In this document: positions 17,139-25,469 of the stretch, in pieces
Layout of the letters: the number at the start of each line of letters is the position of its first letter
Numbering within the stretch: the stretch's first letter is position 1
From: Maridesulfovibrio frigidus DSM 17176
GTDB taxonomy: Bacteria; Desulfobacterota; Desulfovibrionia; Desulfovibrionales; Desulfovibrionaceae
Assembly: GCF_000711735.1 (NCBI RefSeq)
Contig: NZ_JONL01000007.1
Coordinates: forward strand, 1 to 64,000
Direction of reading: 5' to 3'
Length of the DNA stretch: 64,000 nucleotides
Program-made: the position numbers and the translations under genes
Notes under the pieces: model-generated
The model's input: the letters and a program-made list of their open reading frames with translations, nothing else
Told to the model about the DNA's origin: nothing
The model's database searches: none

Positions 17139-18800
17139 CTATTTGTCCATCTGTTTGGTGAGCAGCAGCACAGGTATAAGTCCGACGAGTATTAAGGCTA
17201 CGGCTGGGGTTGCTGCCAGTTCCCATTCTCCTTCGGAAGTGTACTCATATATTTTGACAGCAAGAGTGTCCCAGCCAAAAGGCCGCATCATCAGGGTTAT
17301 GGGCATTTCTTTCATGATGTCTACAAGAACAAGAATGGCTCCGGTAAGTAGTCCTTTTCTGAGCATAGGAATGTATATGCGGCCAAGCAAAGCCGTTCCT
17401 GTTGCTCCAAGAGTGCGGGCGGCTTCGCCTATGGATGGAGTTATGCGCTGTATTGCACTGTCCACAGAACCGAATCCGGCGGCAAGAAAACGAATACAGT
17501 ATGCTGCGATCATCAGGCCCAGTGAGCCCTGTATAAATGGCGTGGCATTAAATCCAAGGTCTTTCAGCCCACCGACTACAGTATTATCCAGCCATGCTGC
17601 AGGAATAAAGATACCTACAGCCAGAACGGTTCCGGGCAAGGCATAGCCAAGCGTAGCAAGGCGTGTGGCCCAGTTCATAAGTGGACCGGCATCATTTCTT
17701 TTAACAAAGGCAAGAGCAAGGGCAGCTGCGATCGTTAAGGTTGCTCCGACAAGGCCAAGTAAAAAAGTATTTAATCCGTATTCAAGATATCTGGAAAGAT
17801 CTGAATCAATGGATTCAAGTCCCCACATAATCAGTTTGAAACATGGAAGAGCAAAGGCCATAAAAAACATTAAAGCACAGGATGAAAAGGCTACCCACTT
17901 CCAAGGGCCGGATAGTTTTAGGCGTTCAGTGTTGTTTGGTCTTCCTGCCTCTGTGAAGCGCATGCGCGAGCGCATTTTCTGCTCGGTAACCAGTGCGACA
18001 AGAACTATTATTCCCAATACGGAAGAAAGCTGTGCTGCACTTGCAAGGGAAAACATACCGAACCATGCTTTATAAATGGCTGTGGTGAAAGTGTCGTAGT
18101 TGAAGATCGAAACTGCACCGAAATCAGCAAGAGTTTCCATGCAGACCAGCACAAGTCCGGCTGCTATAAAAGGGCGGGCCATTGGTAGCGCTACTTTAAA
18201 AAATGCTTTTGCCGGTGAATGACCCAGCGTGCGGGCTGCTTCAAGGGCAGTGCGTCCTTGAGTCATGAAGGCGCTACGACTCATGAGATATACATATGGA
18301 TAGAAGGCAAGAGAGAGGATTGTCGAGACCCCGAGTCCGTTGCGGATATCTATAAATCCAGCGGAAGGAAATATGCTTCTTATAAGAGACTGTACTGGTC
18401 CTGTGAAATCGAAAATTCCAAGATAAACAAAAGCAAACACATAAGGAGGAATGGCAAAGGGCAGAACCAATGCCCATGAGAAAAATTTGCGGCCTGGAAA
18501 ATCACAAGCTCCGGTGAGCCAACCAAGTCCCACTCCGGCTATAGCTGTAAGGGGCAAAATGCAGGCCAGCAGTATCGCGGTATTAAATATCAGTCCACCG
18601 AGTACGTTTTCAGTCAAGTGCGACCATATTTCCTGCTGTGGAGAAAAAAGATAGCTCATGATTACGAGTAGAGGCGTGGCTGAAGCAGCCGCAAGTGCTC
18701 CGGCAATGGCGAACCATGCCGGAGACTTGAGGCGAAAGATGTTCCGCCGGAATGCTGGAGGTCGAATTCCGACTGAATTTCGAGAGTTCTTTAGAAACAT
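17139..18800 (-). CDS. fbpB: Ferric-iron ABC transporter permease
   Basis: 553 residues with about twelve membrane segments in two homologous halves, the known layout of FbpB/SfuB. Each half carries an ATPase-contact loop (EAARTLGHSPAKAFFKVALP and EAARTLGATGTALLGRIYIP). The start lies one base after the fbpA stop and the stop is ten bases before fbpC, so the three genes form one operon. Confidence 0.94.
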   Translation of the reverse strand: MFLKNSRNSVGIRPPAFRRNIFRLKSPAWFAIAGALAAASATPLLVIMSYLFSPQQEIWSHLTENVLGGLIFNTAILLACILPLTAIAGVGLGWLTGACDFPGRKFFSWALVLPFAIPPYVFAFVYLGIFDFTGPVQSLIRSIFPSAGFIDIRNGLGVSTILSLAFYPYVYLMSRSAFMTQGRTALEAARTLGHSPAKAFFKVALPMARPFIAAGLVLVCMETLADFGAVSIFNYDTFTTAIYKAWFGMFSLASAAQLSSVLGIIVLVALVTEQKMRSRMRFTEAGRPNNTERLKLSGPWKWVAFSSCALMFFMAFALPCFKLIMWGLESIDSDLSRYLEYGLNTFLLGLVGATLTIAAALALAFVKRNDAGPLMNWATRLATLGYALPGTVLAVGIFIPAAWLDNTVVGGLKDLGFNATPFIQGSLGLMIAAYCIRFLAAGFGSVDSAIQRITPSIGEAARTLGATGTALLGRIYIPMLRKGLLTGAILVLVDIMKEMPITLMMRPFGWDTLAVKIYEYTSEGEWELAATPAVALILVGLIPVLLLTKQMDK

Positions 18801-18801
18801 G

Positions 18802-19803
18802 TTATTTGTATCCGGCTCTATCCATCAGCTTGATAGCTTCTGCCTGATATTCACCGTATTTGGATACGTTCATAGGATTACCTTTGAATTTTCCCCAAGT
18901 TTCAACAATCGGGTCTGGCTTAACTTCTGGGTTAACAGGGTATTCCATGTTCAGAGATGCAAATTTACCTTGAGCTTTGTCAGAGGAAAGCCATTCAAGC
19001 AGCTTAACAGCTTCTTTTTTGTGCTTAGCATTTGCAGTCACGCCTGCTCCGGAAACATTCGTGTGAACGCCGCTTGTTTTCTGATTAGGCCAGAATATAG
19101 CGAGCGGGAGATCTGGATTCTTCTTGAGAAGACGGCCGAAATAATATGTGTTGACTATTGCAACATCACCAACGCCAGCAGCAACCGCTTCAAGAGCTTT
19201 GGTGTCGCTGGAGAAAGGAGCTACAGACAGATTAGCCACCCATGATTTAACAATTTTTTCCGTTTCAGCTTCACCTTTGTCGGCGATAATAGATGCTACG
19301 AGAGACTGGTTGTAAACTTTTTTAGATGTTCTGAGCAAAAGACGTTTGTTCCATTTGGCTTCGCCGAGAGCTTCATAGGTGCTCAGTTCCTCAGGGGAAA
19401 CTTTGTCTTTATTATATACGATAGTACGAGCGCGTACAGAAAGACCAACCCAACGGTTCTGGGGATCTCGAAGATGCGAAGGTACGTTCTTTTCAAGAAT
19501 AGCAGAATTAATCGGGGTTAGAATTCCTTCCTCTGCAGCATGCCAAAGGTTTCCTGCATCTACTGTGATAAACAGGTCGGCCGAAGTGTTGGTGCCTTCC
19601 GCTTTGATACGCTCGAGAAGTGCTCCTGCTTTACCTGTGATGTATTTTACTTTTACTCCAGTTTCGGCAGTATATGCTTCAAACAGAGGTTTGATAAGGT
19701 GTTCTTTGCGTGCAGAATAAACAATAACATCTGCAGCAAAGGCTGACGCAGACCATGCTGCAACCATAATAGCGGTGATAGCGAGGGTGATAAGTTTTTT
19801 CAT
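18802..19803 (-). CDS. fbpA: Periplasmic Fe(III)-binding protein of an FbpABC importer
   Basis: 333 residues with a signal peptide ending ASAFAA. The mature N-terminus (DVIVYSARKEHLIKPLFEAY) and the paired tyrosines in NTYYFGRLL, which bind iron in FutA/FbpA proteins, identify the family. It is the first gene of the operon. A Fur-box-like sequence lies about 37 bases ahead of the start, so iron repression is likely. Confidence 0.94.
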   Translation of the reverse strand: MKKLITLAITAIMVAAWSASAFAADVIVYSARKEHLIKPLFEAYTAETGVKVKYITGKAGALLERIKAEGTNTSADLFITVDAGNLWHAAEEGILTPINSAILEKNVPSHLRDPQNRWVGLSVRARTIVYNKDKVSPEELSTYEALGEAKWNKRLLLRTSKKVYNQSLVASIIADKGEAETEKIVKSWVANLSVAPFSSDTKALEAVAAGVGDVAIVNTYYFGRLLKKNPDLPLAIFWPNQKTSGVHTNVSGAGVTANAKHKKEAVKLLEWLSSDKAQGKFASLNMEYPVNPEVKPDPIVETWGKFKGNPMNVSKYGEYQAEAIKLMDRAGYK

Positions 19804-19839
19804 ATTTTTCTCCGTTGTTTTACTAGTCTCTTGTTGATG

Positions 19840-19856
19840 TTGAAAGTGAATCTCAA
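19840..19856 (-). promoter_or_regulatory. Fur-box-like operator of fbpABC
   Basis: On the minus strand the site reads TTGAGATTCACTTTCAA. It matches 14 of 17 positions of the TTGAAAATnATTTTCAA pattern used for delta-proteobacterial Fur sites (recalled, not searched). Its place upstream of an iron importer supports the call. Confidence 0.55.
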
Positions 19857-20077
19857 TAACAAGTAAGGATGTCGTTTGGCTTTGTCAACGAAATTATACT
19901 AAAAAGGTATGAATTTGTTAGAATGCAGATTAAAAATGACTGTTCGGCTAAATAACTTAGGATAGAATTTTAGTAGATTGTAGCAAGCCAAAAACTTAAA
20001 AAAAGCTATTGTGGTGAGTTTTCCCCATACTTACCGAGTAATTACGTAAAGCTTCAAAACATGTGAAAAACTAATCG

Positions 20078-20182
20078 TTAGGAATTGTCTATATCTCCGA
20101 TCAACCGATCAAAATCTGATACAAAAAGCCTATCCTGAATAATGCGATATTTTTCGAATTCTGATTCGGCGTGAAGCTTGGC
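20078..20182 (-). pseudogene. C-terminal fragment of a RhuM-family gene, copy 1
   Basis: 35 codons including the stop read AKLHAESEFEKYRIIQDRLF then VSDFDRL..., the characteristic C-terminus of RhuM-type proteins. There is no start and the match ends abruptly at 20182. A second copy lies at 20884-21045, so this is one of two truncated duplicates. The gap between fbpA and this fragment (19861-20077) shows no gene. Confidence 0.65.
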
Positions 20183-20329
20183 ATTAAGCGGATTACCGTT
20201 GCAGAGTGGCGGCCTGCGGAGGTTGGAGACAGGAACGCCATCAAAAGCGACCCTGCTCCTGCAGATGCTGCGGGGACCGGGATGTCCTGTGAGTGGATAG
20301 AGGATGTTTTTGCTGAAGAGAGTGTGTAA
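20183..20329 (+). pseudogene. 3' fragment of an unidentified gene
   Basis: Exactly where the rhuM homology ends, an open frame starts without a start codon (KRITVAEWRPAEVGDRN) and runs to SCEWIEDVFAEESV and a stop at 20327-20329. Its base composition is clearly more GC-rich than the surroundings, as expected for foreign DNA. It looks like the tail of a larger protein, but I do not recognise the family. Confidence 0.35.
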
Positions 20330-20331
20330 CT

Positions 20332-20378
20332 CTATAAAGAATAAAGCCCCGACTAAGTCGGGGCTTTATTCTTTATAG
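20332..20378. terminator. Strong bidirectional Rho-independent terminator
   Basis: A 23-base perfect stem around AAAGCCCCGACT with T-rich flanks lies directly after the parvulin gene (minus strand) and after the plus-strand fragment ending at 20329. Confidence 0.88.
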
Positions 20379-20392
20379 CGGTGAAGAGTTGT

Positions 20393-20674
20393 TTAGTCTT
20401 CGCGGCTATCGATGATCAGCAGGTGGTAACCGAACTGTGTTTTTACGGGGCCATGAACTTCGCCAACGGCTTCATTGAACACAACGGTATCAAATTCCGG
20501 GACCATCTGGCCGGGGCGGAACTCACCGAGACCGCCACCCCGCTGACCGGAAGGACAGCTGGAGTGTTTTTTTGCCAGTTCACCAAAGTCTGCGCCGTCC
20601 TGAATTTGTTTTTTCAGGTCCAGACAGGTCTGTTCATCACTAACCAAAAGATGGCGTGCAGTTGCTTTTGTCAT
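20393..20674 (-). CDS. Parvulin-type peptidyl-prolyl isomerase
   Basis: 93 residues, a single rotamase domain with no signal peptide, like the small cytoplasmic PpiC of E. coli. The family pattern is clear: ARHLLV at the start, [23 protein letters not shown] in the middle and FGYHLLII at the end. It catalyses cis-trans isomerisation of prolyl bonds. It is a single gene with its own terminator, flanked on both sides by rhuM fragments. Confidence 0.93.
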   Translation of the reverse strand: MTKATARHLLVSDEQTCLDLKKQIQDGADFGELAKKHSSCPSGQRGGGLGEFRPGQMVPEFDTVVFNEAVGEVHGPVKTQFGYHLLIIDSRED

Positions 20675-20883
20675 GTACGTACTCCTGTAAGTTTTAATAT
20701 AAAAATTTTAATTAACCTTGTAGTCTTGCCATTGCGATTTAATGCGTCGCAAAAAATGACCTTGCATGAATACGCAAGGACTGCAAGATGAAATACTGCA
20801 TGCATACCTTTCAGATCAATCCGGTCCGCGAATTCAACCAACGTGCGCACGTCGAATTGCGAGAATTACAGGTGGAGTACCAG

Positions 20884-21045
20884 TTATCGGTTATCTTTAT
20901 CAACATCACGCACCAACCGATCAAAATCCGACACAAAAAGCCTATCCTGAATGATACGATATTTCTCAAATTCTGATTCGGCATGAAGCTTGGCATCTAG
21001 CGTGGTTACTTTACCACTACCTTGCAAGATTGTATGGTCGATTGA
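20884..21045 (-). pseudogene. C-terminal fragment of a RhuM-family gene, copy 2
   Basis: About 53 codons without a start: HTILQGSGKVTTLDAKLHAE followed by SEFEKYRIIQDRLFVSDFDR and a stop. It is longer than copy 1 at 20078, and the shared part is nearly identical in DNA over about 100 bases. RhuM proteins occur in accessory islands. Apart from this fragment, the 20675-21110 gap contains only the higA terminator. Confidence 0.65.
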
Positions 21046-21052
21046 AATTTAA

Positions 21053-21088
21053 AAAGCCGAGGCTATCCAAAAGGATAATCTCGGCTTT
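21053..21088 (-). terminator. Terminator of the higBA operon
   Basis: Stem AAAGCCGAG.. / ..CTCGGCTTT with a four-base loop, followed on the minus strand by TTTTT, 23 bases after the higA stop. Confidence 0.8.
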
Positions 21089-21110
21089 ATTCTATCCAAT
21101 TACAAAAAAA

Positions 21111-21422
21111 TCAAGCACACAAATGAAGCTCTTCACATGTCCGCACTTCCCTATCAATTCGGACAACAAGCTTATCATCCTTCGCAACTTCAAGATCATA
21201 CCGCTGCTGAATATTTAACCAAAACTGCGGAGTTGTCCCAAAAAACTTAGCTAACCGCATGGCGGTATCTACGGTGATACTTCTCTGTCCCTTCACCACC
21301 TGTCCGACGCGCTGCGCCGGAACACAAAGAGCCGTAGCAAGCTTATTGCGGCTTAATCCTAATGGTTCCATGAATTCTTCCAGTAAAATTTCACCGGGAT
21401 GAACTGGACTAAAATCTGCCAT
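21111..21422 (-). CDS. higA: HigA-type antitoxin (XRE helix-turn-helix)
   Basis: 103 residues. The start PVHPGEILLEEFMEPLGLS and the helix-turn-helix (KLATALCVPAQRVGQVVKG...) followed by FFGTTPQFWLNIQ are diagnostic for HigA/VapI antitoxins. It neutralises the HigB toxin and represses its own operon. The toxin gene precedes it by ten bases, the reversed order typical of higBA. Confidence 0.94.
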   Translation of the reverse strand: MADFSPVHPGEILLEEFMEPLGLSRNKLATALCVPAQRVGQVVKGQRSITVDTAMRLAKFFGTTPQFWLNIQQRYDLEVAKDDKLVVRIDREVRTCEELHLCA

Positions 21423-21432
21423 ATTTATCTCC

Positions 21433-21717
21433 CTAACTGTGATAATCAGTTACTTCCACCTGTGAAGCGTGGTCCATTTCCCAGACAAAACAAATTCGGT
21501 ACTGATTATTAATTCTTATACTATATTGTCCGGCTCTATTGCCTTTCAAAAGTTCAAGCCGATTGCCCGGAGGAACTTTTAAGTCTTTAAGATCATGAGT
21601 CGAATCAATTTGAATTAGTTTCTTATAAGCCGCTCTAGCTAGCTGATTAGGGATAATCCGCGAATACTCACGCTTAAACAGCTTCTCTGTTTCACGATTC
21701 TTAAATGACTTAATCAT
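21433..21717 (-). CDS. higB: HigB-type toxin (RelE superfamily mRNA interferase)
   Basis: 94 residues with the family signature PPGNRLELLKGNRAGQYSIR followed by INNQYRICFVW. HigB cleaves mRNA on the ribosome. It is the first gene of the pair and has a promoter whose -35/-10 region is spanned by an inverted repeat. The pair lies in the accessory region near ssrA, so it may stabilise that element. Confidence 0.94.
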   Translation of the reverse strand: MIKSFKNRETEKLFKREYSRIIPNQLARAAYKKLIQIDSTHDLKDLKVPPGNRLELLKGNRAGQYSIRINNQYRICFVWEMDHASQVEVTDYHS

Positions 21718-21723
21718 GAATCA

Positions 21724-21758
21724 AATGTATAACGCGTAAGGTATCACGTCAAGCGTTA
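21724..21758 (-). promoter_or_regulatory. higBA promoter with overlapping operator
   Basis: On the minus strand TTGACG (21747-21752) and TACATT (21724-21729) are 17 bases apart. Inverted arms TAACGC/GCGTTA (21730-21735 and 21753-21758) span the spacer and -35, as expected for HigA autorepression. The transcript would start very close to the higB ATG. Confidence 0.6.
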
Positions 21759-21778
21759 CGTTGAGGTTTATCTTTTAG

Positions 21779-21832
21779 ATTTATGACCCGCCTCAGGTGG
21801 ACAAGTGGATTGAGAAAAAGAAGGGGGTATAG
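21779..21832 (+). pseudogene. 3' remnant of an excisionase-like helix-turn-helix gene
   Basis: A frame right after a stop encodes IYDPPQVDKWIEKKKGV and a TAG. This is the usual last segment of small AlpA/HTH_17 excisionase-type proteins (.FDPAEVDAWIE..). The rest of the gene is gone. In the remaining 21833-22033 gap I see nothing. Confidence 0.45.
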
Positions 21833-22033
21833 ACTGGTGGTACTGTTGTCTATTGGGAGCTAAGCCTAAGTAAACAGAGTGCCGATTTAAGGATTTTTTA
21901 ATCCCAGATGAACGTAGATTCAGTTCGGCAGAAGTGGCCAAAATAGGTGTAGCGTAAAATTACAGTTTTACATGCACTTAAGATTTATGGCATAAGCTAG
22001 GCTCATTTTAATTTTAGAAATAAGGAAAAATCT

Positions 22034-23032
22034 GTGAGATTTATAAAAAAGCTATTGTTCGTACTTGTGCTGTTAACTATTTTCTTAGGGGGGATAACTT
22101 CTTTAGGAGTAGCATCAGATGAATTCTCTGAAATAGTGCAGAATGCAAACCAAGGAAATGCTGAAGCGCAGTTAAGTTTAAGTGTTATTTATTACCTTGG
22201 AGAAAAAACACCTAAGGATTATAAAAAAGCATTAACTTGGGCAACTAAATCTGCTGAACAAGGGGATGCTCAAGCACAGTATAATTTAGCTCTTATATAT
22301 TCTTTAGGAAATGGAACACCTAAAGATTATAAAAAGGTAATATATTGGATTACTAAATCTGCTGAGCAAGGGTATGCTCCTGCACAGTTTGAGTTAGGTA
22401 CTCTTTATAACTATGGAGAAAAAATACCTAAGGATTATAAAAAAGCATTCACTTGGTATTCTAAATCCGCAGAACAAGGAAATGCCAAAGCACAGTTCAA
22501 TTTAGCTGTTATGTATAGCTCAGGAAAAGGAATACCTAAGGATATTAAAAAAGCATTCACTTGGACTATTAAATCTGCTGAACAAGGGTATGCTAAGGCA
22601 CAGTATAATTTAGCTATTATGTATAGCTCAGGAAAAGGAATTCCTAAGGATCTTAAAAAAGCATTAACTTGGGCAACTAAATCTGCTGAACAAGGGGATG
22701 CTCAAGCACAGTATAATTTAGCTATTATGTACCATTTCGGAAAAGGCATTCCTAAGGATTATAAAAAAGCATTCACTTGGTATTTTAAATCTGCAGAGCA
22801 AGGATATGCTAGAGCACAGTTTAATTTATCTCTTATGTATGAATTAGGGGAAGGGGCACCTAAGGATTACAAAAAAGCATATGCTTGGTATTCTATTGCT
22901 CAAGCTAATGGAGAAAAAAAAGCAGTTAATCTTTTAAGTGAGCTAGAAAGTAAAATGACATCCCAGCAAATATCTGAGGCTCAAGTTGAAGCAGGTAAGT
23001 TATGGAAAAAGATAAACTCTAAAGATAATTAG
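22034..23032 (+). CDS. Secreted Sel1-repeat protein
   Basis: 332 residues from a GTG with AAGGA ten bases upstream. A signal peptide (LLFVLVLLTIFLGGITSLGVA) is followed by seven 36-residue Sel1 repeats of the form GxAxAQxNLAxMYxxGKGIP then KDYKKAxTWxxKSAEQ. The repeats are also very similar in DNA, so copy number can change by recombination. Sel1 proteins are alpha-alpha solenoids that bind other proteins. The partner is unknown; the gene sits in the ssrA-linked element. Confidence 0.9.
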   Translation: MRFIKKLLFVLVLLTIFLGGITSLGVASDEFSEIVQNANQGNAEAQLSLSVIYYLGEKTPKDYKKALTWATKSAEQGDAQAQYNLALIYSLGNGTPKDYKKVIYWITKSAEQGYAPAQFELGTLYNYGEKIPKDYKKAFTWYSKSAEQGNAKAQFNLAVMYSSGKGIPKDIKKAFTWTIKSAEQGYAKAQYNLAIMYSSGKGIPKDLKKALTWATKSAEQGDAQAQYNLAIMYHFGKGIPKDYKKAFTWYFKSAEQGYARAQFNLSLMYELGEGAPKDYKKAYAWYSIAQANGEKKAVNLLSELESKMTSQQISEAQVEAGKLWKKINSKDN

Positions 23033-23055
23033 GGATAAGAAACGACCTAAAAAAT

Positions 23056-23517
23056 ATGAAAAAAACAGCAATAATATCAGAATGCGGTTATTATCGTTAT
23101 GAGCTTAGGCGGGAATGGGATAACTTATTACCCACAGTATTGTTCATATGCCTAAATCCATCCACTGCAGACAATGAAACTGACGATCCTACATCTAGGG
23201 TTTGTATCAATTACGCAAAAAGGTGGGGGTATGGATCGTTAACTATTGCCAATCTATTTGCATATCGATCTACAAATCCAGATATTCTGTCCACAGTAAA
23301 TGACCCTGTTGGCCCTAAAAATGATGCCCACCTAAAGCGTTTGATAAAAGAGTCTGACGAGGTCATTTGTGCATGGTCTAATGATGGTGGTTTATACAAG
23401 CGAGACCAAGACGTTTTGCCGTTAGTCTCCAATCCAAAATGCTTAGTGAAGTTAAAGAGTGGAAAACCGGGACACCCTCTCTATAAAAGTCGTAACCTTG
23501 CCCCAGTTCCTTTGTAA
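23056..23517 (+). CDS. DUF1643 family protein
   Basis: 153 residues. The start (YYRYELRREWD), LFICLNPSTAD, the SRVCINYAKRWGYGSL block and IANLFAYRST are the recognisable core of DUF1643, a family of unknown function common on mobile elements. It is 23 bases after the Sel1 gene and convergent with the integrase. Confidence 0.85.
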   Translation: MKKTAIISECGYYRYELRREWDNLLPTVLFICLNPSTADNETDDPTSRVCINYAKRWGYGSLTIANLFAYRSTNPDILSTVNDPVGPKNDAHLKRLIKESDEVICAWSNDGGLYKRDQDVLPLVSNPKCLVKLKSGKPGHPLYKSRNLAPVPL

Positions 23518-23524
23518 AAAATGA

Positions 23525-25375
23525 CTATTTAATTACATACTTAGACTTTACCAAATGATCTAAATCAAGTTTTTTATCAAAGGTGATTTTGCAAACTATT
23601 TCATTGTAAACGGTTTGAATATTGTAGGCCTTACCATATCTGTCCATGGTCATTGTCCCATATGAGTGACCATCAAATTCGTGTAATAGCGGGAGGTTGA
23701 CCATTTTTTGCTTTAGGTGGTCGATTAATGTGTGTCTAAAGCTGTGGAAGTCTTTTTTGGTGCCATCAGTCGGCATTTCAATGTCACAACTGAGTTTAAA
23801 GCCCCGTGTCTTTCCGTCACCATGACCATTAAACCAACGGCTAACATTTTGCCCATATCCATCACGTCCGTATGGAAGTTCTGGAAACAATCTTCTTTTT
23901 TCTTGTTTTTCTAAAAGTTGTTTGTATTTTGGTAGGTTGAGAGTCGAGGCTAAAAATGGATGCAGTGGAATAGTTCTTCGGGAATTTTTATTTTTAACCT
24001 TTTTGTCTTTTCCGTCGTTGATGTTGATTACCCAGATGCCCGTTGCTTCGTCCTGATAGAGGTCCGTTAAGTACAACTGGGCTATTTCAGTTTGGCGCAT
24101 TCCCGTAAACAAGGCAATAAGCGGTGTCCAGAACATGAACGGGTGTAAGAAACTATCTGTTTTGTACTGTTCGGAATGAAACATTTTTTCAAGATCATCT
24201 TGGGTGAATACTGCACGTAGCTCTGAGTCCTTTTCAACGGTAGAAATTTCAATATTTTCAGCAGGGTTCGTGCTCATGTACTCAAGTTTAACTGCAAATT
24301 TTAGCAATGATGACAACCTATTCAGATTTTTATTTACCGTTGTGATTGACATTGTCTTGGTCACTTTCATTTTGATGAGTTCAGCAATCGTCTTGGTCCG
24401 ATATTCTTTTATTTTTTTACGGTTTGCAGGAAGCTTTGTCAGTGCGTCCCGAAATTCCGCAACCAGATGATAATGGATCTGGGAACAATCAATACTTCTG
24501 CCCGCAAATTCTAAAAAGTTGTTGTAGCAGGAGATATTCTCTCGTTTTGATTTGTCTGACCAGCGCCCTGTGTGTTCGCGGTCCTTTATATATTCTTCAA
24601 TCGCTTGAGTTAGTGGAACACTTCGCGTCTTGATATCAGTATTTTGTTCACTTGAGTTGTTAACAGGTGCTGATTGTGTCCCAGATGATTTTTCATGTAA
24701 AATTTGTTGGTATATTTCTGGGATGGCAGGATTTTTGCCTTGTTTACGCTCAAGGATAAATCTACAGGCATCGAGATTAGCCAACGATAATTCATGCAAA
24801 AAACTGCCTGTTAAGCATTCTTCAGGAACTATAAATGGAAAGTTATATATTCGTGATGTGTTTTTAGTTTTTTCTTTAGGACTTTCTGTTCCTGATAATG
24901 CTTCACAAAATGCGGCATCAGGTGGCCCAGATAGAAGCGTTTTTACAATATCATACTTACGACTAGTGTGATCCTTCATACATGCAGTGAAGAGCTTTTT
25001 TTCAAAATCATTCCTGTCATCGTCCAGTATTTTGTCCGCTATGTTTGGGGACATCCATTTTCGTTCTTCTGGAAAGTCAAGGTATTCAGCATCGAGAAAA
25101 TCGTCTTGTTGTTTCAGAATAGCGTAAAAAAGATTTGATATTAGCTTCCTCTTTTCAAATTCTGAAAGGGTTGTGTCTACCATGATTGTTTTAACCTCGG
25201 ATAGGAATTGTTCAAATTTTATATTTAATAGCAAAGACTTGCGTCTTGCTTCAAGCATATTTCCTGTTTTGAGCGTTTTTTTTATTTCACGCTGGCCGAG
25301 GTATGGGCGCAATTTAGCTGGAACTGATTTACGGAAATGGTAGGTGTTACCCTGAAGGCACAAAAAAAGGCTCAT
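23525..25375 (-). CDS. Large tyrosine recombinase / integrase
   Basis: 616 residues from the ATG at 25375, which has AGAGGA in front; an in-frame ATG at 25429 would add 18 residues and overlap a palindromic site. The N-terminal zinc-ribbon-like/DUF6538 type start (GNTYHFRKSVPAKLRPYLG) is followed by a SAM-like core-binding domain. The catalytic part has the Arg in LFTGMRQTEIAQL, HxxR in HSFRHT, the His in DGHSYGTM and the Tyr in MDRYG. It lies beside the 3' end of ssrA, the common target of such enzymes, and probably integrated the element to its left. Confidence 0.93.
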   Translation of the reverse strand: MSLFLCLQGNTYHFRKSVPAKLRPYLGQREIKKTLKTGNMLEARRKSLLLNIKFEQFLSEVKTIMVDTTLSEFEKRKLISNLFYAILKQQDDFLDAEYLDFPEERKWMSPNIADKILDDDRNDFEKKLFTACMKDHTSRKYDIVKTLLSGPPDAAFCEALSGTESPKEKTKNTSRIYNFPFIVPEECLTGSFLHELSLANLDACRFILERKQGKNPAIPEIYQQILHEKSSGTQSAPVNNSSEQNTDIKTRSVPLTQAIEEYIKDREHTGRWSDKSKRENISCYNNFLEFAGRSIDCSQIHYHLVAEFRDALTKLPANRKKIKEYRTKTIAELIKMKVTKTMSITTVNKNLNRLSSLLKFAVKLEYMSTNPAENIEISTVEKDSELRAVFTQDDLEKMFHSEQYKTDSFLHPFMFWTPLIALFTGMRQTEIAQLYLTDLYQDEATGIWVININDGKDKKVKNKNSRRTIPLHPFLASTLNLPKYKQLLEKQEKRRLFPELPYGRDGYGQNVSRWFNGHGDGKTRGFKLSCDIEMPTDGTKKDFHSFRHTLIDHLKQKMVNLPLLHEFDGHSYGTMTMDRYGKAYNIQTVYNEIVCKITFDKKLDLDHLVKSKYVIK

Positions 25376-25389
25376 GAAACATCCTCTTT

Positions 25390-25417
25390 GTACTAGCTTA
25401 TGTACTAAAGCTGGTAC
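25390..25417. promoter_or_regulatory. Inverted repeat between integrase and ssrA
   Basis: Arms GTACTAGCTT and AAGCTGGTAC (one mismatch) are separated by eight bases that contain a third GTAC. The position in front of the integrase start fits an operator or an arm-type recombinase site; which one cannot be told. Confidence 0.4.
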
Positions 25418-25469
25418 TGGATATGTCATGAACCTTTTTTCTTTGAAAATCTCAATGATTTCAATGGGA

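Noticed and set aside
20766-20976. Two short plus-strand frames between the parvulin gene and the rhuM fragment
   Set aside because: They run antisense through the rhuM fragment, lack ribosome sites and show no domain.
22100-22920. Regularly spaced 108-base DNA repeats, at first glance a repeat array
   Set aside because: They are the in-frame Sel1 repeats of the coding sequence, not a CRISPR array; no CRISPR array was seen in the window.
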